DNA of 64,000 bases from Danxiaibacter sp048498555 (GTDB taxonomy: Bacteria > Bacteroidota > Bacteroidia > Chitinophagales > Chitinophagaceae). The stretch covers positions 310,001 through 374,000 of the forward strand of contig JBEHXT010000001.1 of assembly GCA_048498555.1 (NCBI GenBank), in the 5' to 3' direction. Positions within the stretch are counted from its first letter, which is position 1. Each line of letters starts with the position of its first letter. The translations under genes and the position numbers were made by a program. Under the pieces are notes generated by a model. That model was given only the letters and a program-made list of their open reading frames with translations. It was not told where the DNA came from and did no database searches. Below are positions 16,648 through 25,331 of this stretch, piece by piece.

Positions 16648-18291
16648 TTATAACGACACGCCTCTCTTCCACAAAATAAAATCATCCTGTCCGTGCTTTA
16701 CTGCGGCTACGGTTTCTTCGCCGCTAGCTACTTTAATCACATAGTCAAGAATACGTTCACCAGCCTGTTCAATGGTTTCTTCGCCATCAATAATGCTACC
16801 GGTGTTTACATCGATAATATCAGGCATTTTTTTGTACAACGTTGTATTGGTAGAAAGCTTCACAACCGGTGCGATAGGGTTACCCGTTGGTGTTCCCAAA
16901 CCAGTTGTAAACAAAACGATGTTCGCGCCGCTACCTACTTCCGCAGTAGTGGACTCTACATCGTTGCCAGGAGTGCACAAAAGATTAAGGCCTGGCTGTG
17001 TTACTTTTTCAGGATAATCAAGTACATCTGTAACAGGAGAGCTTCCACCTTTTTTTGCAGCACCGGCAGATTTGATAGCATCGGTAATTAACCCGTCCCT
17101 GATGTTACCCGGTGAAGGATTCGCATCAAAACCGCTACCAACAGCCTTTGCACGGTCGTTGTATACCGTCATTAAACTATTGAACCTTGTAGCTACTTCG
17201 TCTGTAACGCATCTGTCGCTCATCTCCTGCTCAACACCATTCAATTCTGGAAATTCAGAAAGTATTACCGTGCCCCCCAGGGTAACCAGCAGATCTGATG
17301 TAAAGCCTATTGCCGGGTTAGCAGAAATTCCACTAAACCCATCAGAACCACCGCATTCAAGCCCTATACAAAGCTTGCTTAGCGGAGCCGGTTTTCTTTC
17401 TAATTTATTTGCTTCAATCAACCCTTTGAATGTTTTGCTGATTGCCTCAGCCATTACATCTTTTTCAAGCCCTATTCTTTGTTGTTCGACAACAAAAAGC
17501 GGCTTGTTGAAGTTCGGGTCTCTTTTGGCAATTTCATCTTTCAGGATGGATACCTGCGAGTGCTGGCAACCAAGGCTCAGAACAGTAGCTCCCGCAACGT
17601 TGCTATGCGTAATATAACCAGCCAGCAAACCGCACAAAGCCTGTGCATCCTGGCGGGTTCCACCGCAGCCACCATCGTGTGTAAGAAATTTAATGCCATC
17701 AACGTTTTTGAACAAACGCTTCTGCTGGTCGTTCTCCAACGCAATATCAACAGGCATATCATCTATGCTTTTACCAGCCTTGTAAAGGTCAATCATCTGG
17801 TTGGCAAAATTCTCGTACTTATTTTTTCTGCCGTAGCCCAATTTTTCAATCAGTACTTCTTTTATTACCTCAACATTTCTGTTTTCACAAAATACCAGCG
17901 GCACAATCAGCCAATAGTTAGCCGTTCCAACGCTGCCATCCGGGCGATGAAAACCGTTGAACGTTTTGTTGCTCCATTTAGCAACATCGGGTTTGTGCCA
18001 GTCCGTTCGTCTTTGCCCCAGGTTATAATCATCTGCAGCATGTTGCAGATTTTCAGTTGTAATGGCAGCGGCCTTTTTAATGGCTGCCTTTGCTTTCCCC
18101 ACTAATACGCCGTACATATATACCGCATCACCGGGCTGCAATGCTTCTGTTGTAAATTTATGTTTGGCGGCAATGTTTTCTTCTAACACGAACTCTTGTC
18201 CGTCATATTGCAGCGTATCACCTTTTGTAAGGTTTTGAAGGGCTACTATAACATTATCCTTCGGGTGTACTTTTGTTATTACATGCTTCAT
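16648..18291 (-). CDS. uxaA: altronate dehydratase family protein (UxaA)
   Basis: A 547-residue protein with the two parts typical of UxaA: an N-terminal SAF domain (about residues 10-70, LQPGDAVYMYGVLVGKA) and a large C-terminal catalytic domain (FNGFHRPDGSVGTANYW, HDGGCGGTRQDA, CIGLECGGSDGFSG, GTPTGNPIAPVVK) with conserved cysteines for iron. UxaA converts D-altronate to 2-keto-3-deoxy-gluconate. It follows uxaB by 2 bp, at the end of the ten-gene operon from fucP. In Campylobacter jejuni, UxaA-family proteins in the fuc locus are the proposed fuconate dehydratase, so the substrate here could be altronate, L-fuconate or a 6-deoxy analogue. Its length exceeds the roughly 495 residues of the E. 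coli enzyme. Confidence 0.88.
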   Translation of the reverse strand: MKHVITKVHPKDNVIVALQNLTKGDTLQYDGQEFVLEENIAAKHKFTTEALQPGDAVYMYGVLVGKAKAAIKKAAAITTENLQHAADDYNLGQRRTDWHKPDVAKWSNKTFNGFHRPDGSVGTANYWLIVPLVFCENRNVEVIKEVLIEKLGYGRKNKYENFANQMIDLYKAGKSIDDMPVDIALENDQQKRLFKNVDGIKFLTHDGGCGGTRQDAQALCGLLAGYITHSNVAGATVLSLGCQHSQVSILKDEIAKRDPNFNKPLFVVEQQRIGLEKDVMAEAISKTFKGLIEANKLERKPAPLSKLCIGLECGGSDGFSGISANPAIGFTSDLLVTLGGTVILSEFPELNGVEQEMSDRCVTDEVATRFNSLMTVYNDRAKAVGSGFDANPSPGNIRDGLITDAIKSAGAAKKGGSSPVTDVLDYPEKVTQPGLNLLCTPGNDVESTTAEVGSGANIVLFTTGLGTPTGNPIAPVVKLSTNTTLYKKMPDIIDVNTGSIIDGEETIEQAGERILDYVIKVASGEETVAAVKHGQDDFILWKRGVSL

Positions 18292-18293
18292 AA

Positions 18294-19778
18294 TTATGCA
18301 ATGTTTTGATACGATAGGTTTTGCAAGGTTGTTTCTATTCCTTTATGAGTAAGATCTTGAACGCTTTCTTTAACTGCAGCTGCGAAGCCTTCAATGCTTG
18401 TGAGGTCAGCCTGCCACAGTGTTACATCGGATAACACATTTTGAACCAGTTCGTCGGTGCCTGCAGCTTCCGCCCAATGTTTTTGTAGTATAGCAGCTTT
18501 ATCGTCTTTAATACTATATTTTCCTTCAGCTGTATTTTCATTTTTAACGGCCTTCATAAAAAGCAGGTAAGCAGCAAAGCCTGTAGCCATAAAGTATGGC
18601 GCTGATTTTCGCTTCTCGCCGTATTTCAACAATACCGGCACGTTTCGCAGTTGCATTTTTGAAGTATACTGAAGCGCAATGCTTAACCATTTATGCTCTA
18701 TAAACGGGTTACTGAAACGGTCGATTACTTTTAGAGAAAATGCTTTTGCTTCTTCATATGAAACACGCTCGTCAGTTATAGCATTGCAGGTTTCGTTAAG
18801 CATCAATTCTGTAACAAAGCTCCTGAAAAAAGCTTTATGCATAGCATCTTTAACTGTCTCAAATCCCACCAGTATAGCTAGCCCGCAGATGTATGTGTGC
18901 GTTCCATTCAACAGCCTGAGCTTCAATTCGCGGAATTTATAAATATCATCAGCAAGGACAACGCCTTCGTCTGCCTGGCTAAATGATAAAACAGCTTTGG
19001 CTTTTGCCGAGCTGGTTTCTATTGCCCACAAACGATATACTTCGCTCATGATCATCAGCTCATCTGTATAACCAAGTTGCTGTTCTGCATTTATTTTTTC
19101 TTCACCGAATAGTTTTCCCGGCACTATCCTGTCTACAAGCGAATTACAAAACTCGTTCGCGTTCTGGAGCCATTGAACAAAGGTTTCATCCAGTTGATTA
19201 AAGGCCGCTAACTGCAGTAAAATGGCTTTCAGTTTTGTGGCATTGTCGGTAACTAATTCCGTAGGAATAATCACCATACCAGCATCATCCGAACCATTAA
19301 ACGCCTTATATCTTTCAAATAAAAATGCAAGCAATTTGCCGGGGAAGGAAACTGGCGTTCCTTCTAATACATTTTCTTCATGATACGCAATTCCAACTTC
19401 AGTTGTATTGGAAATGATCAACTGCATCTCAGGGTTTGCAGCACATTGCAATATATCTGCCCAATGATCATTAGCTGATATTACACGGCTTATACTTTCA
19501 TTTACAATTACATCTTCTTTTGTCTGGCCATCTTCAACTCCCCGTATAAAATGTGTATACAAATTGTCTTGTGTTGCAAATGCATCCGCGCCTTCGCTAC
19601 TGGTTGATTTAACAACTACCACGCTACCATTAAAGATTCCCTGCTTGTTTGCTTTATCAATAAAATAATCACACAATCCGCGCAGTAAAACGCCAGTACC
19701 GAATTGCAGTACTTTTTCTGGCAGCTGTTTTTTTTGAATAATATGTTTTGAAAGTTGCATTTCTATTTTTTTATTCAT
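18294..19778 (-). CDS. uxaB: tagaturonate reductase family protein (UxaB)
   Basis: A 494-residue member of the mannitol dehydrogenase family. The N-terminal NAD-binding domain opens with VLQFGTGVLLRGLCDYFIDKA (FGTGVLLRG, residues about 26-34), and the helical C-terminal domain carries KLRLLNGTHT, the family signature with the catalytic lysine/asparagine/histidine set. UxaB reduces D-tagaturonate to D-altronate. The start could also be M7 (19760). It is directly upstream of uxaA (2-bp gap), giving a classic pair, but uxaC, kdgK and kdgA are absent from the window. The Zn-dehydrogenase just upstream could feed it tagaturonate from L-galactonate. Confidence 0.87.
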   Translation of the reverse strand: MNKKIEMQLSKHIIQKKQLPEKVLQFGTGVLLRGLCDYFIDKANKQGIFNGSVVVVKSTSSEGADAFATQDNLYTHFIRGVEDGQTKEDVIVNESISRVISANDHWADILQCAANPEMQLIISNTTEVGIAYHEENVLEGTPVSFPGKLLAFLFERYKAFNGSDDAGMVIIPTELVTDNATKLKAILLQLAAFNQLDETFVQWLQNANEFCNSLVDRIVPGKLFGEEKINAEQQLGYTDELMIMSEVYRLWAIETSSAKAKAVLSFSQADEGVVLADDIYKFRELKLRLLNGTHTYICGLAILVGFETVKDAMHKAFFRSFVTELMLNETCNAITDERVSYEEAKAFSLKVIDRFSNPFIEHKWLSIALQYTSKMQLRNVPVLLKYGEKRKSAPYFMATGFAAYLLFMKAVKNENTAEGKYSIKDDKAAILQKHWAEAAGTDELVQNVLSDVTLWQADLTSIEGFAAAVKESVQDLTHKGIETTLQNLSYQNIA

Positions 19779-19965
19779 CCCTCATCCCGCTACTTTTCTG
19801 TATACGAAATAATAGATAATTCCAATAACGCGTACTATTCTTTGTTGCTTAATCCTTATTGTTTTTTATCTGGAGCCAGGCGTAAATCTTGAGGCGTAAT
19901 GCTTAAAGCGGCTATATCTCATTAACTGTCTTATTATTAAATCCGTACAGATATATTTTATTTCA

Positions 19966-20007
19966 ACCTTATACCTCACGCCTTAGTCCTTATGCCTTGT
20001 CACTACT
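19966..20007. repeat. heptad-repeat tract (acctcac family)
   Basis: The tract steps in sevens as accttat, acctcac, gccttag, tccttat, gccttgt, cactact and runs into the stop codon of the Zn-dehydrogenase gene. It belongs to the same family as the tract at 22601-22645. The rest of the 227-bp gap shows no gene. Confidence 0.7.
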
Positions 20008-21022
20008 ACTCCCACTCCGTCATTACCTTAATAACCCCGTTTTTTGGATCAAGCCATGATTCAAACTGGCCTTTGATCTTGTCAGCCTCGCACCGGTGTG
20101 TTATGTAGGTAGAAGGCTGAACAAGTTTTTGTTTCATGCAATAAATCACATGCTCAAAATCTGTTCTTGTTGCATTCCGGCTGCTCATTAAGGTCGCTTC
20201 CCGTTTATGAAACTCAGGATGGCTAAACGATATATTTTCCTTTTGCAAACCAATCAGCACATACCGTGCACCATGCGCCATAAAACGAAATGCGTTGTTT
20301 ATCGCGTTTACATTTCCTGTTGCATCAATCACCACTGTAGGCATGTCGCCATTTGTTATTTCGCGCAACTTTTCCACCGCATCTTCCTTTGCTGGATTGA
20401 CAACATATTGAATATTGAGCGCGTTTTTACAAAATGCCAGCCGTTGCTCATTAACATCCATCGCAATGACATTTGCACCTGCAATACGGGCAAATTCCAT
20501 GGTTCCCAAACCGATAGGGCCGGCGCCGATCACCAACACAAATTCACCCTGCTGCACTCCTGCTCGCCTTATTCCATGTGCACCAATAGCAAGCGGCTCT
20601 ACAAGCGCCAGTTCATCCGGCGTTAATCCGTTGCCATGCACAAGTGAATAAGATGGCACTGATAAATAATCAACCATCCCGCCGTCAACATGCACACCGC
20701 TAACCTGTATGGATGCACAACAATTAGGTTTCCCGTTTCTGCAAGCTATACACGTACCGCAGTTAAAATACGGGATTATTGTAACGATCTCGTTTGCAGC
20801 AAACCCGTCATTATCGTCAACATCAACCAGTTCTGCAGCCAGTTCGTGGCCCAGTATGCGCGGGTAGCTGAAGTATGGCTGCGTACCTTCAAATGCATGA
20901 AGATCAGTGCCGCAAATACCCACTCTTTTTATTTTCAGAATGGCCCTTCCCTTCTCTAACGCAGGCGCTGTCGCCTCCTTGTACTCCAATAAGCCAGGTT
21001 GTGAGCAAACCAGTGTTTTCAT
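20006..21022 (-). CDS. zinc-dependent alcohol dehydrogenase, L-galactonate/sugar-acid dehydrogenase type
   Basis: A 338-residue medium-chain dehydrogenase. The catalytic zinc site is GICGTD (C37) with GHE (H59, E60); the structural zinc loop has CGTCIACRNGKPNCC; the NAD site is VIGAGPIGLGTMEFA. It is closest in look to sorbitol, threonine and L-galactonate-5-dehydrogenase (LgoD-like) enzymes. The context supports the last: with uxaB and uxaA downstream it would complete L-galactonate to tagaturonate to altronate to 2-keto-3-deoxygluconate, and L-fuconate is 6-deoxy-L-galactonate. It lies 6 bp after the fucosidase gene. The substrate is inferred, not shown. Confidence 0.8.
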   Translation of the reverse strand: MKTLVCSQPGLLEYKEATAPALEKGRAILKIKRVGICGTDLHAFEGTQPYFSYPRILGHELAAELVDVDDNDGFAANEIVTIIPYFNCGTCIACRNGKPNCCASIQVSGVHVDGGMVDYLSVPSYSLVHGNGLTPDELALVEPLAIGAHGIRRAGVQQGEFVLVIGAGPIGLGTMEFARIAGANVIAMDVNEQRLAFCKNALNIQYVVNPAKEDAVEKLREITNGDMPTVVIDATGNVNAINNAFRFMAHGARYVLIGLQKENISFSHPEFHKREATLMSSRNATRTDFEHVIYCMKQKLVQPSTYITHRCEADKIKGQFESWLDPKNGVIKVMTEWE

Positions 21023-21028
21023 GTATAA

Positions 21029-22474
21029 TTATTTCTTCATCAAAATTTTATAGGCAACTGCATGATCCGTTGGATAACTCTTTGCCGGTTGAATCACCAG
21101 CCCGTCACTCTTTTGTGTCCAGCTGATTTTTTCACTGCTGCCAACCAGTTCAACAGAAGCCACAACATCTTTGCCAGCACCGCCAGCAAGCGATTTGACT
21201 GTAATTACTGCCTTTGGAACATCAAGGGTAATGGCATACAATGTGTCTCCCTTTGTTGTAAAACGAATATCCTGTGCAGTGAAAGGCTTCATCTTACTAT
21301 CTCCGAAAGCACCGCCAACAACTTCTGTGGGCCCTTCGCCAAAACTCTTCCATGGCCTTGTTCCATAAATTGCTTCACCATTTACCCCCAGCCATTTACC
21401 TATTGCAAGCAATAGATCCTGTTGTTCCCGGGGAATGGTTCCGTCAGGCTTTGGGCCTATATTCAATAAGAGGTTACCATTTTTGCTAACTATATCAACA
21501 AGATTGGTAATCAGATATTTTGGAGATTTGAAGTTTTCATTGGGAATATATCCCCATGATTTAAATCCAACTGCATCATCCGTTTGCCAGTATAAATCGC
21601 GAATGCCAGTCAGCTTTCCACGCTCTATGTCGAGCACAGCCGTTCCTTCTTTAAACCCTTCGTACTTGTAGTTGATCACTACACCTTTGTTCCACTCAAG
21701 CCCTTTGTTATAGTAATATGAAGCGAATGATTTTTTATACGCATCTAAAGCAGGTTGTTCTATCCACCAATCGAACCAAAATAATTGTGGCTGATATTTA
21801 TCCACCAGCTCGGTACATCTCAATAACCAGTCGTTCATGTACTCGGGCGACATCGTTTCATTCTCTTCTCTCGCAGGGCCATAAAAATCTGCGTATTTAG
21901 GGTCATTTACATCTGAATCAAACTTCCTTCCACCATTCATAAAAAACCAATGCTCTATGCGGTGCGAGGATAATCCAAATACAATATTCCTTTTTTTGAT
22001 GGCCTGGCTTAATTCACCAATCACATCACGTTTCGGCCCCATTTCAGCAGCGTTCCATTTTGACAATGTTGTTTTGTACATCGCAAAACCATCGTGGTGC
22101 TCAGCCACAGGAACTACATACTTTGCGCCTGCTTTTACAAAAAGGTCAGCCCATTCATCTGCATTGAATTTCTCGGCTTTAAACTGTGGAATGAAATCTT
22201 TATATCCAAACTTATTCTGCGGGCCATACGTTGCTACATGATGTTTGAACTCATCCGATCCCTGTTCATACATGTGCCTCGGGTACCATTCACTATTGTA
22301 CTGAGGTACCGAATACACTCCCCAGTGAATGAATATCCCGAATTTGGCATCTTTGAACCAATCGGGTGTCTGGTATTTTTTTAAAGATTCCCAGGTAGAC
22401 TGGTAACGGTCCTGCGCTTGTGTAGCAATTACGCAAGTTACCAGAGTTAATAAGGCGATGAGTTGCTTTTTCAT
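21029..22474 (-). CDS. alpha-L-fucosidase, GH29, secreted
   Basis: A 481-residue enzyme that removes L-fucose from glycans and feeds the operon. Residues 1-20 form a signal peptide. The GH29 barrel shows GIFIHWGVYSVP (47-58), HHDGF (126-130) and FWFDWW with the nucleophile D235; LLLNIGPKPDGTIP is also typical. After the barrel (about residue 360) there is a small beta-sandwich. The acid/base residue of GH29 varies and is not assigned here. The gene sits between the fucose dehydrogenase and the Zn-dehydrogenase on the same strand, so hydrolysis and catabolism are co-regulated. The signal peptide places it in the periplasm or at the surface. Confidence 0.93.
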   Translation of the reverse strand: MKKQLIALLTLVTCVIATQAQDRYQSTWESLKKYQTPDWFKDAKFGIFIHWGVYSVPQYNSEWYPRHMYEQGSDEFKHHVATYGPQNKFGYKDFIPQFKAEKFNADEWADLFVKAGAKYVVPVAEHHDGFAMYKTTLSKWNAAEMGPKRDVIGELSQAIKKRNIVFGLSSHRIEHWFFMNGGRKFDSDVNDPKYADFYGPAREENETMSPEYMNDWLLRCTELVDKYQPQLFWFDWWIEQPALDAYKKSFASYYYNKGLEWNKGVVINYKYEGFKEGTAVLDIERGKLTGIRDLYWQTDDAVGFKSWGYIPNENFKSPKYLITNLVDIVSKNGNLLLNIGPKPDGTIPREQQDLLLAIGKWLGVNGEAIYGTRPWKSFGEGPTEVVGGAFGDSKMKPFTAQDIRFTTKGDTLYAITLDVPKAVITVKSLAGGAGKDVVASVELVGSSEKISWTQKSDGLVIQPAKSYPTDHAVAYKILMKK

Positions 22475-22500
22475 ATAGCAGTTGGTTGATTTTAGCTGTG

Positions 22501-22645
22501 AGGTTTCAGGTGTCAGGTATCAGGCTTTGAAGTGTGAGGTAGAAACCCTGAAGCGTACATCTTCTTCCCTATACCTTACACTTCTTGCTTTGTTCCTTCT
22601 ACCTCATACCTGATACCTCACGCCCTACACCTTATGCCCTTAAAC
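22501..22645. repeat. paired heptad tracts (aggtatc / acctcat family)
   Basis: The left tract (22501-22524) steps aggtttc, aggtgtc, aggtatc. The right tract (22601-22645) steps acctcat, acctgat, acctcac, gccctac, accttat, gccctta. The two are roughly reverse-complementary and occupy one gap inside the fucose operon. The right tract ends at the stop of the fucose dehydrogenase gene. Confidence 0.75.
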
Positions 22646-23431
22646 CTAATTTTCAATCGCTCTGTCCAAATGCACATAGCCGCCATCCACATGAATCAAT
22701 TGGCCAGTAGTGTGGCTAGATCTTTCTGATAAAAGAAATGCCGTTGTATTCGCAATTTCTTCGGAGGTTGTCATCCTGTTCTCCAAAGGAATTTTCGCAA
22801 CGATTTGTTTTAATTTTTCATCCGGATTAGGTAACGTTTTAATCCAGTTTTCATACAGTGGCGTCCAACACTCAGCAACAACTATGGCGTTTACACGAAT
22901 GCCGTACTTCAATAGTTCAACTGCCCATTCGCGAGTTAGCGCATTTCTTCCGCCGTTGGCCGCTGCGTATGCAGATGTTCCGCCCTGCCCTGTCTCTGCA
23001 GTTTTTGACGTAATATTTACAATGGCACCTTTGCTCTTCTTCAGTTCAGGAAGTGCGTACTGCGCCATCAGGTAATAATGCACAAGGTTTTTATGAAGCG
23101 ATGCCATAAAGGCTTCGTAATTACCATTCTCCAGGTTAACACCGTCGTTTACACCCGCGTTATTTACAAGGCCATCAATACGGCCTGTTTTCTCAATAAT
23201 TGTTTGTACCGCCTTCGCGCAAGCTTCGGGCCTGGTAAGCTCAGCAACAATCTGAAATGCTTTGCCACCGGCAGTTTCTACTTCCTTCAAGGTTTTTATG
23301 TTGTCTTCTTCATTTCTTCCAACAATAACAGGAATTGCGCCTTCCGCGGCTAATACTTTTACTATACCTTCACCAATGCCCTTTGCGCCACCTGTTACAA
23401 TAATGATTTTATCTTTTAACTGTAAGTCCAT
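22646..23431 (-). CDS. L-fucose dehydrogenase-type SDR oxidoreductase with Lys-to-Asn active-site change
   Basis: A 261-residue short-chain dehydrogenase expected to oxidise L-fucose (and L-galactose) to the lactone with NAD(P). The cofactor motif is TGGAKGIGEG (residues 13-22) and NNAG lies at 90-93. The catalytic serine is S142 and tyrosine Y155, but the usual YxxxK reads YAAAN, so the lysine is replaced by N159; the codon on the minus strand is clearly AAC. The following GGRNALTREWAVELL and AECWTPLY fit the fucose-dehydrogenase group found in fuc clusters. Its neighbours (lactonase, diketo-acid hydrolase, second SDR) support the role. How the enzyme copes without the lysine is unclear. Confidence 0.82.
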   Translation of the reverse strand: MDLQLKDKIIIVTGGAKGIGEGIVKVLAAEGAIPVIVGRNEEDNIKTLKEVETAGGKAFQIVAELTRPEACAKAVQTIIEKTGRIDGLVNNAGVNDGVNLENGNYEAFMASLHKNLVHYYLMAQYALPELKKSKGAIVNITSKTAETGQGGTSAYAAANGGRNALTREWAVELLKYGIRVNAIVVAECWTPLYENWIKTLPNPDEKLKQIVAKIPLENRMTTSEEIANTTAFLLSERSSHTTGQLIHVDGGYVHLDRAIEN

Positions 23432-23442
23432 AGTTGTTTTGC

Positions 23443-23474
23443 TTTCAGCCTTCAGCGATCAGCAATCAGCTTTA
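23443..23474. repeat. heptad-repeat tract (atcagc family)
   Basis: Reads in sevens as tttcagc, cttcagc, gatcagc, aatcagc, tttacgc, in the 104-bp gap between the lactonase and fucose dehydrogenase genes. Confidence 0.75.
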
Positions 23475-23535
23475 CGCCCCGGCCAGTTGATTAATTTGAT
23501 CTGAATATCGCAAGACATGGGTTGGAAGAAAATCG

Positions 23536-24366
23536 CTAATCTTCCAAGCCATAAAATTTTATCGCGTTGCCACCCCAAAATGCATTTTGCTCATCATTAG
23601 AGAATGAAGAAAAATAAGCGTCAACTATTTCTTTCATTGCTTCATAAGAGCCAGCGGCAAGGCATACAGGCCAGTCCGAACCATACATAATGCGTTCTGT
23701 TCCGAATGTTTTTACCACCACATCCAGGTATGGCGTAAATTGTTCTTTCTTCCAGTTTTTATGATCCGCCTCTGTAACCATACCAGATATTTTGCAATAC
23801 ACATTTTCGTATTGGGAGATTGCTTCCATATCTTTTTTCCAATCGTCTATTAATCCATCTTTAATGTATGGTTTAGCGATATGATCAATTACAAAAGGTT
23901 GATCGGGAAATTGCTTCACCAGGTTTGCCGCGTATTGTAACTGATCGGGAAAAATAAGTATGTCGTAGGTAAAGCCAAACTGTTTCAACAATTCTATTCC
24001 ATTGGTGAATGCAGGTTTCAGCATTAACGCCCTGTCTTCTTCTCCCTGAAGAATATGCCTGAATCCTTTTACCTTATCAAAGCCTTTATAGTAAGAAAGG
24101 CGGTCAGCAATATTATCAGCCTGCAGATCAACCCATCCTACATAACCTTTGATGAAATCAAATTTTTCGGCATTCTCCAACTGAAAATCATTCTCAGTTT
24201 CAGCCTGATCTACCTGCACCAACACACATCCGTCAATACCGTTGTGTTGCAGCACAGGATAAAGATCCTCAGGCATAAAATTCCGCCTGATTGCTTCATC
24301 AGGAATCCAGCTATGCGCTACAGGATCATACTGCCAGAAATGCTGGTGTGCATCAATTTTTTGCAT
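23536..24366 (-). CDS. L-fucono-1,5-lactonase-type amidohydrolase
   Basis: A 276-residue TIM-barrel amidohydrolase of the Amidohydro_2 family. The N-terminal metal motif is DAHQHFW (residues 5-11), and the C-terminal metal aspartate lies in MYGSDWPVC (about 225-233). Members next to fucose dehydrogenases hydrolyse L-fuconolactone (and L-galactonolactone) to the acid. It overlaps the downstream end of the next upstream gene by 14 bp (24353-24366), so the two are translationally linked. The cytoplasmic location and pathway place follow from the operon. Confidence 0.87.
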   Translation of the reverse strand: MQKIDAHQHFWQYDPVAHSWIPDEAIRRNFMPEDLYPVLQHNGIDGCVLVQVDQAETENDFQLENAEKFDFIKGYVGWVDLQADNIADRLSYYKGFDKVKGFRHILQGEEDRALMLKPAFTNGIELLKQFGFTYDILIFPDQLQYAANLVKQFPDQPFVIDHIAKPYIKDGLIDDWKKDMEAISQYENVYCKISGMVTEADHKNWKKEQFTPYLDVVVKTFGTERIMYGSDWPVCLAAGSYEAMKEIVDAYFSSFSNDEQNAFWGGNAIKFYGLED

Positions 24367-25210
24367 ATGCTATAACCTGCTGTTTGGATGTGCCTAAACC
24401 GTCTATACCCAATTCAACAACATCACCTGCCTTTAAAAATACCTGTGGGTTCATTCCCAATCCAACGCCAGCCGGTGTTCCCGTTGAGATAACATCACCA
24501 GGTAACAAGGTCATGAACTTGCTCACGTAAGAAATGATAAATGGTATTTTGAAAATGAGATTTGCGGTGGTACCATCCTGCATTTTTGTGCCGTTAACTG
24601 TCAGCCATAAACGCATATTGTTTATGTCGTCAACTTCATCTTGTGTTGCAAGGAATGGCCCGAGTGGCGCAAACGTATCACAACCTTTGCCTTTATCCCA
24701 TGTGCCGTTTCTTTCTAATTGAAACTCTCTCTCACTAACGTCGTTATGTAATACGTAGCCGGCAACATGATCAAGCGCATCGCTTTCTTCTACATAGCTT
24801 GCTTTCTTGGAAATAACGATTGCCAATTCTACTTCCCAATCCGTTTTTACCGAATCTTTAGGGATCATAATCGGATCGTTCGGACCAGTTAATGAAGTGG
24901 TAGATTTAAAGAAGATCACAGGTTCAGAAGGTGTTGCAGCGCCTGTTTCTTTTGCGTGGTCTGCATAGTTTAACCCGATGCAAATAATCTTGGATGGACG
25001 AGCAACCGGGCTTCCCAAACGCACGTCAGCAGGCACTTCCGGAAGATTGGACTGATTTTCATCCAAAAATTTCTGCAGCCTGTTTAAGCCATCATGCTCA
25101 AAAAATTGCTCGTTATAATCTTCCCCAAAAGCAGAAGTATCATACTTTACATCACCAATAATTATCCCTGTTTTTTCTTTATTTGCTTCACCAAATCTGA
25201 TCAGTCTCAT
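24353..25210 (-). CDS. fumarylacetoacetate hydrolase family protein, 2,4-diketo-3-deoxy-L-fuconate hydrolase type
   Basis: A 285-residue FAH-family enzyme that would split 2,4-diketo-3-deoxy-fuconate into pyruvate and lactate. Key stretches are KIICIGLNYADHAKETG, the metal ligands in DWEVELAIVI and YVLHNDVSER, and GDVISTGTPAGVG. The frame opens at 25273, but the extra 21 residues are read from a heptad-repeat tract; MRLIRFG at 25210 is the usual start of this family and is chosen. It overlaps the lactonase gene by 14 bp. This enzyme and the second SDR are the steps that make the route non-phosphorylating and aldolase-free. Confidence 0.9.
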   Translation of the reverse strand: MRLIRFGEANKEKTGIIIGDVKYDTSAFGEDYNEQFFEHDGLNRLQKFLDENQSNLPEVPADVRLGSPVARPSKIICIGLNYADHAKETGAATPSEPVIFFKSTTSLTGPNDPIMIPKDSVKTDWEVELAIVISKKASYVEESDALDHVAGYVLHNDVSEREFQLERNGTWDKGKGCDTFAPLGPFLATQDEVDDINNMRLWLTVNGTKMQDGTTANLIFKIPFIISYVSKFMTLLPGDVISTGTPAGVGLGMNPQVFLKAGDVVELGIDGLGTSKQQVIAYAKN

Positions 25211-25222
25211 AAAATATTTTTT

Positions 25223-25325
25223 AATTGAAAGTTGAAAGTTGACTTTATAGAATTGAAAATTGAAAATTGACAATGTGAAGAAGGTAATCTAAAACTTCAT
25301 TGTCAATTTTCAATTGTCAATTCTC
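25223..25325. repeat. heptad tracts forming a near-perfect 25-bp hairpin inside the fucose operon
   Basis: The left part (25223-25275) steps attgaaa, gttgaaa, then aattgaa, aattgaa, aattgac; the right (25298-25325) steps cattgtc, aattttc, aattgtc, aattctc. Bases 25251-25275 pair with 25298-25322 with one mismatch and a 22-nt loop. In the minus-strand transcript the hairpin lies between the SDR stop and the hydrolase start. It is the same family as the pair at 2341-2545. Confidence 0.85.
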
Positions 25326-25331
25326 CATTAT

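Noticed and set aside
17072..17617. 181-codon plus-strand frame inside uxaA
   Set aside because: Antisense shadow of a gene with strong UxaA motifs; low-complexity Ser/Leu composition.
18294..19778. UxaB-family gene as mannitol dehydrogenase
   Set aside because: The family overlaps, but the adjacent uxaA and sugar-acid genes favour tagaturonate reductase; no mannitol genes are near.
25211..25273. Twenty-one-residue extension of the FAH-family hydrolase
   Set aside because: Read from a heptad-repeat tract; the family normally starts at MRLIRFG.
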